A stretch of 64,000 bases of DNA from Cohnella pontilimi. GTDB taxonomy: Bacteria > Bacillota > Bacilli > Paenibacillales > Paenibacillaceae. Location of the stretch: positions 124,001-188,000 of the forward strand of contig NZ_SUPK01000001.1 of assembly GCF_005049045.1 (NCBI RefSeq), read 5' to 3'. Below, in pieces: positions 61,410 through 64,000 of this stretch (its first letter is position 1; each line of letters opens with the position of its first letter). A program made the translations under genes and the position numbers. Under the pieces are notes generated by a model that ran no database searches, was not told where the DNA came from, and saw only the letters and a program-made list of their open reading frames with translations.

Positions 61410-63063
61410 CTCCGGAAGATTCGTCGTTGCGGCCGTGGTTCACATCGATTCCTTTTTGGCCGCGCTGTCTCCAAATGCTCTTCGTCAGCGAACCTTTGAC
61501 CCGAACATCGTCCAACACATTCAAGAACCCGGGCCTTCTCTGTATGGACCAGTTCGGAGAGCGGATGAAGACATCGGTCAAACTGGCCGGATTCATCGGA
61601 CCGATCGGCGACAAGTAGGGAACTCCGAACGAACGAAGGTTGGCCATATGTCCGATGAGAATCATTAGCGCAATCAAAATTCCGTAAACGCCGAACATCG
61701 CGCCCATGACGATGAAGGGAAACCGCAGCATGCGGAGGGCGATCGCTCCGTTAAAGCTTGGGATCGTAAAAGAAGCGATACCGGTAATCGCCACGACGAT
61801 GACCATCGGCGCCGACACGATGCCGGCTTCTACCGCAGCTTGCCCGACCACGAGGGCGCCCAAAATGCCGACCGCCGAACCGACGGCTTTCGGAAGCCGA
61901 ATGCCCGCCTCCCTTAAAGCTTCGAAGGTGACTTCCATGATCAAAGCTTCGACGACAGCCGGGAACGGAATATGCTCACGTGCCGACGCAATGCTGAACA
62001 GGAGGGTGGTCGGAATCAGCTCCGCGTGATAGGTCGTGATCGCCACGTAAAGGCCGGGCATAAACAGGGAGATAAACAAGAATACATAGCGCAGCCAACG
62101 AATGAGCGTGCCCATTTGGAACCGTTCGTAATAATCTTCCGACGCCTGCAGCAGTTGATAAAACGTCGTCGGCAGCAGAAGGACCATGGGCGTCCCGTCG
62201 ATCACGATGGCTATGCGTCCATTCATGAGCGCTATCGCCACCGTATCGGGTCTTTCCGAGACCTGCATTTGCGGGAACGGGGAGAAGGCGTTGTCTTGGA
62301 TGAACTCTTCGAGAAAACCGGATTCTACCATAATGTCGACGTCGATTTTCTCGATTCTGCCGATGGCTTCTTCAATTAAGCCGGGATTGGTGAGACCTTC
62401 AACATATATGAGCGCAACGGGTGTTTGGCTTCGCCGTCCCAACACGAACGGTTTCGTTTTCATGTGCGGCGATTTGATACGACGCCTGATCAAAGAAGTG
62501 TTGATCCGCAAATTTTCGGTGAAGCCCTCCCGCGGTCCCCGAACTACGCCTTCGGTTTCCGGCTCGTTCACGGAGCGTCCGGCCGGACCGCGTATGCCGA
62601 GAAGCAGGCCTTTGGCATTGCTATGAAGGAGAATGCCTGTGTCCCCGTTCAATACCCCTTCCAGAAACTCTCCGTAATTTTCCGTTGTCTTCACTTGCGA
62701 GACGGGCAGGGAGCGGCTCATGAGCGATTCCACATCCGGCTCCCGGCCTTCGAAGATCATGAGGTTTTCCAGGGCATTTTCCACGAGCTCCGTTTTGACC
62801 AATCCGTCTACGAACAAGGCCAAAGCAGGAATATCCTTTTCGATCGTGAAAGGACGGTTGACCACATCCGAACAGTCGGTAAAAATCCGCTTTAGAAACT
62901 TTTTGTTCTCCTCCAAATTGTCGGACAAGGGAAGGGTATCCAGCTCGGACAAAAACTCGAATTCGACTGTATCGTAACGAGTTCCGGTTTCTTTTTGGGA
63001 AGTCCCATCATCTGTAGATCCGTTATCAGATTCGTTATTGGATGATCCTTTTTTCGGACGCAT
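61390..63063 (-). CDS. gerA: GerA-type spore germination protein (A subunit, second receptor)
   Basis: This 557-residue A subunit has a long soluble N-terminal region (1-300) opening with a Ser/Asp/Asn-rich tail, then 5-6 membrane helices. Hallmarks are 'RPDTVAIALMNGRIAIVIDG' and 'HIPFPAVVEALIMEVTFEAL', 'REAGIRLPKAVGSAVGILGA', 'VGQAAVEAGIVSAPMVIVVA' and the C-terminal 'MNPASLTDVFIRSPN'. It is the first gene of the operon, divergent from the patatin gene with a 172-nt gap. The larger N-terminus is more typical of the GerA/GerK group than of the A subunit at 11650. Confidence 0.94.
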   Translation of the reverse strand: MRPKKGSSNNESDNGSTDDGTSQKETGTRYDTVEFEFLSELDTLPLSDNLEENKKFLKRIFTDCSDVVNRPFTIEKDIPALALFVDGLVKTELVENALENLMIFEGREPDVESLMSRSLPVSQVKTTENYGEFLEGVLNGDTGILLHSNAKGLLLGIRGPAGRSVNEPETEGVVRGPREGFTENLRINTSLIRRRIKSPHMKTKPFVLGRRSQTPVALIYVEGLTNPGLIEEAIGRIEKIDVDIMVESGFLEEFIQDNAFSPFPQMQVSERPDTVAIALMNGRIAIVIDGTPMVLLLPTTFYQLLQASEDYYERFQMGTLIRWLRYVFLFISLFMPGLYVAITTYHAELIPTTLLFSIASAREHIPFPAVVEALIMEVTFEALREAGIRLPKAVGSAVGILGALVVGQAAVEAGIVSAPMVIVVAITGIASFTIPSFNGAIALRMLRFPFIVMGAMFGVYGILIALMILIGHMANLRSFGVPYLSPIGPMNPASLTDVFIRSPNWSIQRRPGFLNVLDDVRVKGSLTKSIWRQRGQKGIDVNHGRNDESSGDGQDEK

Positions 63064-63235
63064 GAACAGGTCACCTGCCTTGACGATCGAGTGCTGTTAT
63101 CCCGCTTATCTTCACCTGCCACAGGTTCGATTATGCATCCAATGCCAAAACTGGAAAAGGAAAGTACACTTGTTGTCGATTCTGATCGAACCGTTCTATA
63201 ATTGAAGAAGTGTGCAAGGGCGAGGAGAGAAGGCA

Positions 63236-64000
63236 ATGGAACCGACGGGCTTGATATTGGAAGGCGGAGGCATGCGGGGGCTTTATACCGCGGGCGTATT
63301 GGAATATTTTGCGGAACGGGATTTGTATTTTCCTTATCAAATCGGAGTGTCCGCCGGTGCATGCATGGCGGTCAGTTATTTATCCAGACAGAGAGGCCGC
63401 AACAAAAAGGTGAACATCGACTTCGCCGGAGATTCGCGTTATTTGTCTTGGCGCAAGCTCCTAATTCGAAGAGAGCTGTTCGGCATGGATTTCATTTTCG
63501 GAGAAATACCGAACAAGCTCGTTCCGTTCGATTTCAAGGCATTCCGGGAAGCCGAAGAGGAAATGGTCGTCGGCACGACCGACATCGAGACCGGAGAGCC
63601 TTTGTATTTCTCTAAAAACAAACAGGATCCGGACATGCTGACGGTGCTTCGGGCCTCCAGTTCGTTGCCGTTTTTTGCGCCGATCGTCGAATACGAAGGG
63701 AAAAAGCTGATGGATGGAGGGATTTCGGATCCGATCCCGATCCGGCAAGCGGAGAAGGACGGTTACCGCCGTAACGTCCTCATCCTGACGCGGAATGAAG
63801 GGTATGTGAAAAGCGCGAATCGCATGAGATGGCTGCTGCGCAAAGGATACGGCCAATATCCCAACTTCATCGAGGTCATGCTGAGAAGGCACGAGGTTTA
63901 TAATGAAACGGTCGCTTATGTCGAACAACAGGCCAAAGACGGCTCAGCCTTCATTATTCGCCCCGATTTGCCTTTGAGGGTCGGCAGGGTGGAGCAAAAT
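63236..64000 (+). CDS. Patatin-like phospholipase (3' end outside window)
   Basis: The visible 255 residues encode a patatin-family lipid hydrolase. The oxyanion motif is 'LEGGGMRGLYTAGVLEYF' (about residues 8-25), the nucleophile Ser 39 is in 'IGVSAGACMAV' and the catalytic Asp (about 160) is in 'LMDGGISDPIPI'. It resembles bacterial YjjU-like proteins. ATG 63236 has GAGGAGAG 6-7 nt upstream. The reading frame is open to the last base, so the gene continues to the right. The target lipid is not known. Confidence 0.9.
   Translation, partial: MEPTGLILEGGGMRGLYTAGVLEYFAERDLYFPYQIGVSAGACMAVSYLSRQRGRNKKVNIDFAGDSRYLSWRKLLIRRELFGMDFIFGEIPNKLVPFDFKAFREAEEEMVVGTTDIETGEPLYFSKNKQDPDMLTVLRASSSLPFFAPIVEYEGKKLMDGGISDPIPIRQAEKDGYRRNVLILTRNEGYVKSANRMRWLLRKGYGQYPNFIEVMLRRHEVYNETVAYVEQQAKDGSAFIIRPDLPLRVGRVEQN

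Noticed and set aside
1..64000. tRNA or rRNA genes, CRISPR arrays, insertion sequences, phage genes
   Set aside because: None was recognised by eye in the intergenic regions. A tRNA or covariance-model scan would be the decisive check.

Overview
The window looks like a chromosome segment of an endospore-forming member of the Firmicutes, most likely Paenibacillaceae. The evidence is two complete GerA-type germination receptor operons, a CotS-like spore kinase, copper-amine-oxidase N-terminal stalk domains on secreted proteins (common in Paenibacillus), a mid to moderately high GC content, and strong GGAGG ribosome-binding sites. I saw no rRNA or tRNA genes, CRISPR array, insertion sequence or prophage. 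Most of the window is ordinary, dense chromosomal gene content.

Region 1 (1-9.3 kb) is an ethanolamine-utilisation locus. A gene fragment at the left edge leads into shell genes eutN and eutS, then eutP, the EutW/EutV kinase and ANTAR antiterminator pair, eutA, eutB and eutC. An unlisted 42-residue membrane peptide and an APC-family permease follow; the permease takes the place EutH holds elsewhere. A near-consensus cre box lies just before the peptide and permease genes. Region 2 (9.3-15 kb) has a gerA-gerB-gerC operon on the minus strand that ends in a 40-residue acidic ORF, then a CotS-like kinase and a DUF2334 deacetylase-like gene whose 3' ends overlap by 117 bp.

Region 3 (15-20.7 kb) holds a Rieske protein with a long helical extension, a YkgJ-type cysteine-cluster gene with no canonical start codon, a cupin, an ECF sigma factor with a SnoaL-like tail, and SRPBCC and DoxX genes. 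It also holds remnants of a nitronate monooxygenase gene and a VOC gene, and two small unknown genes, one encoding a Pro/Glu repeat protein. Region 4 (20.7-31.3 kb) has a DUF318 permease divergent from selD-selU-TVP38-coaW, which is selenium supply for tRNA 2-selenouridine plus CoA synthesis. After it come an esterase lipoprotein, WrbA, a ParB-like and an HNH gene, an SRPBCC protein, and an amidase-transglutaminase pair.

Region 5 (31.3-36.9 kb) encodes a secreted M6-like metalloprotease and, divergently, two secreted copper proteins: a two-cupredoxin protein and a multicopper oxidase fused to a stalk and a third cupredoxin. Region 6 (36.9-44 kb) has a REC-kinase followed by a 1901-residue cytosolic hybrid kinase with nine 92-residue HAMP repeats arranged partly as a duplicated three-unit block. 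Region 7 (44-58.6 kb) is housekeeping and accessory metabolism: a YwrD-like GGT, an AcoD-type aldehyde dehydrogenase with DUF779 and a 12-codon leader ORF, GNAT, PH, DUF1801, an M3 peptidase, an ABC exporter, a DHH phosphoesterase, a lipase-like hydrolase, a methyltransferase, a VanX-like dipeptidase and DegV. Region 8 (58.6-64 kb) is a second germination receptor operon in the order gerA-gerC-D-gerB, divergent from a patatin-like phospholipase cut by the right edge.
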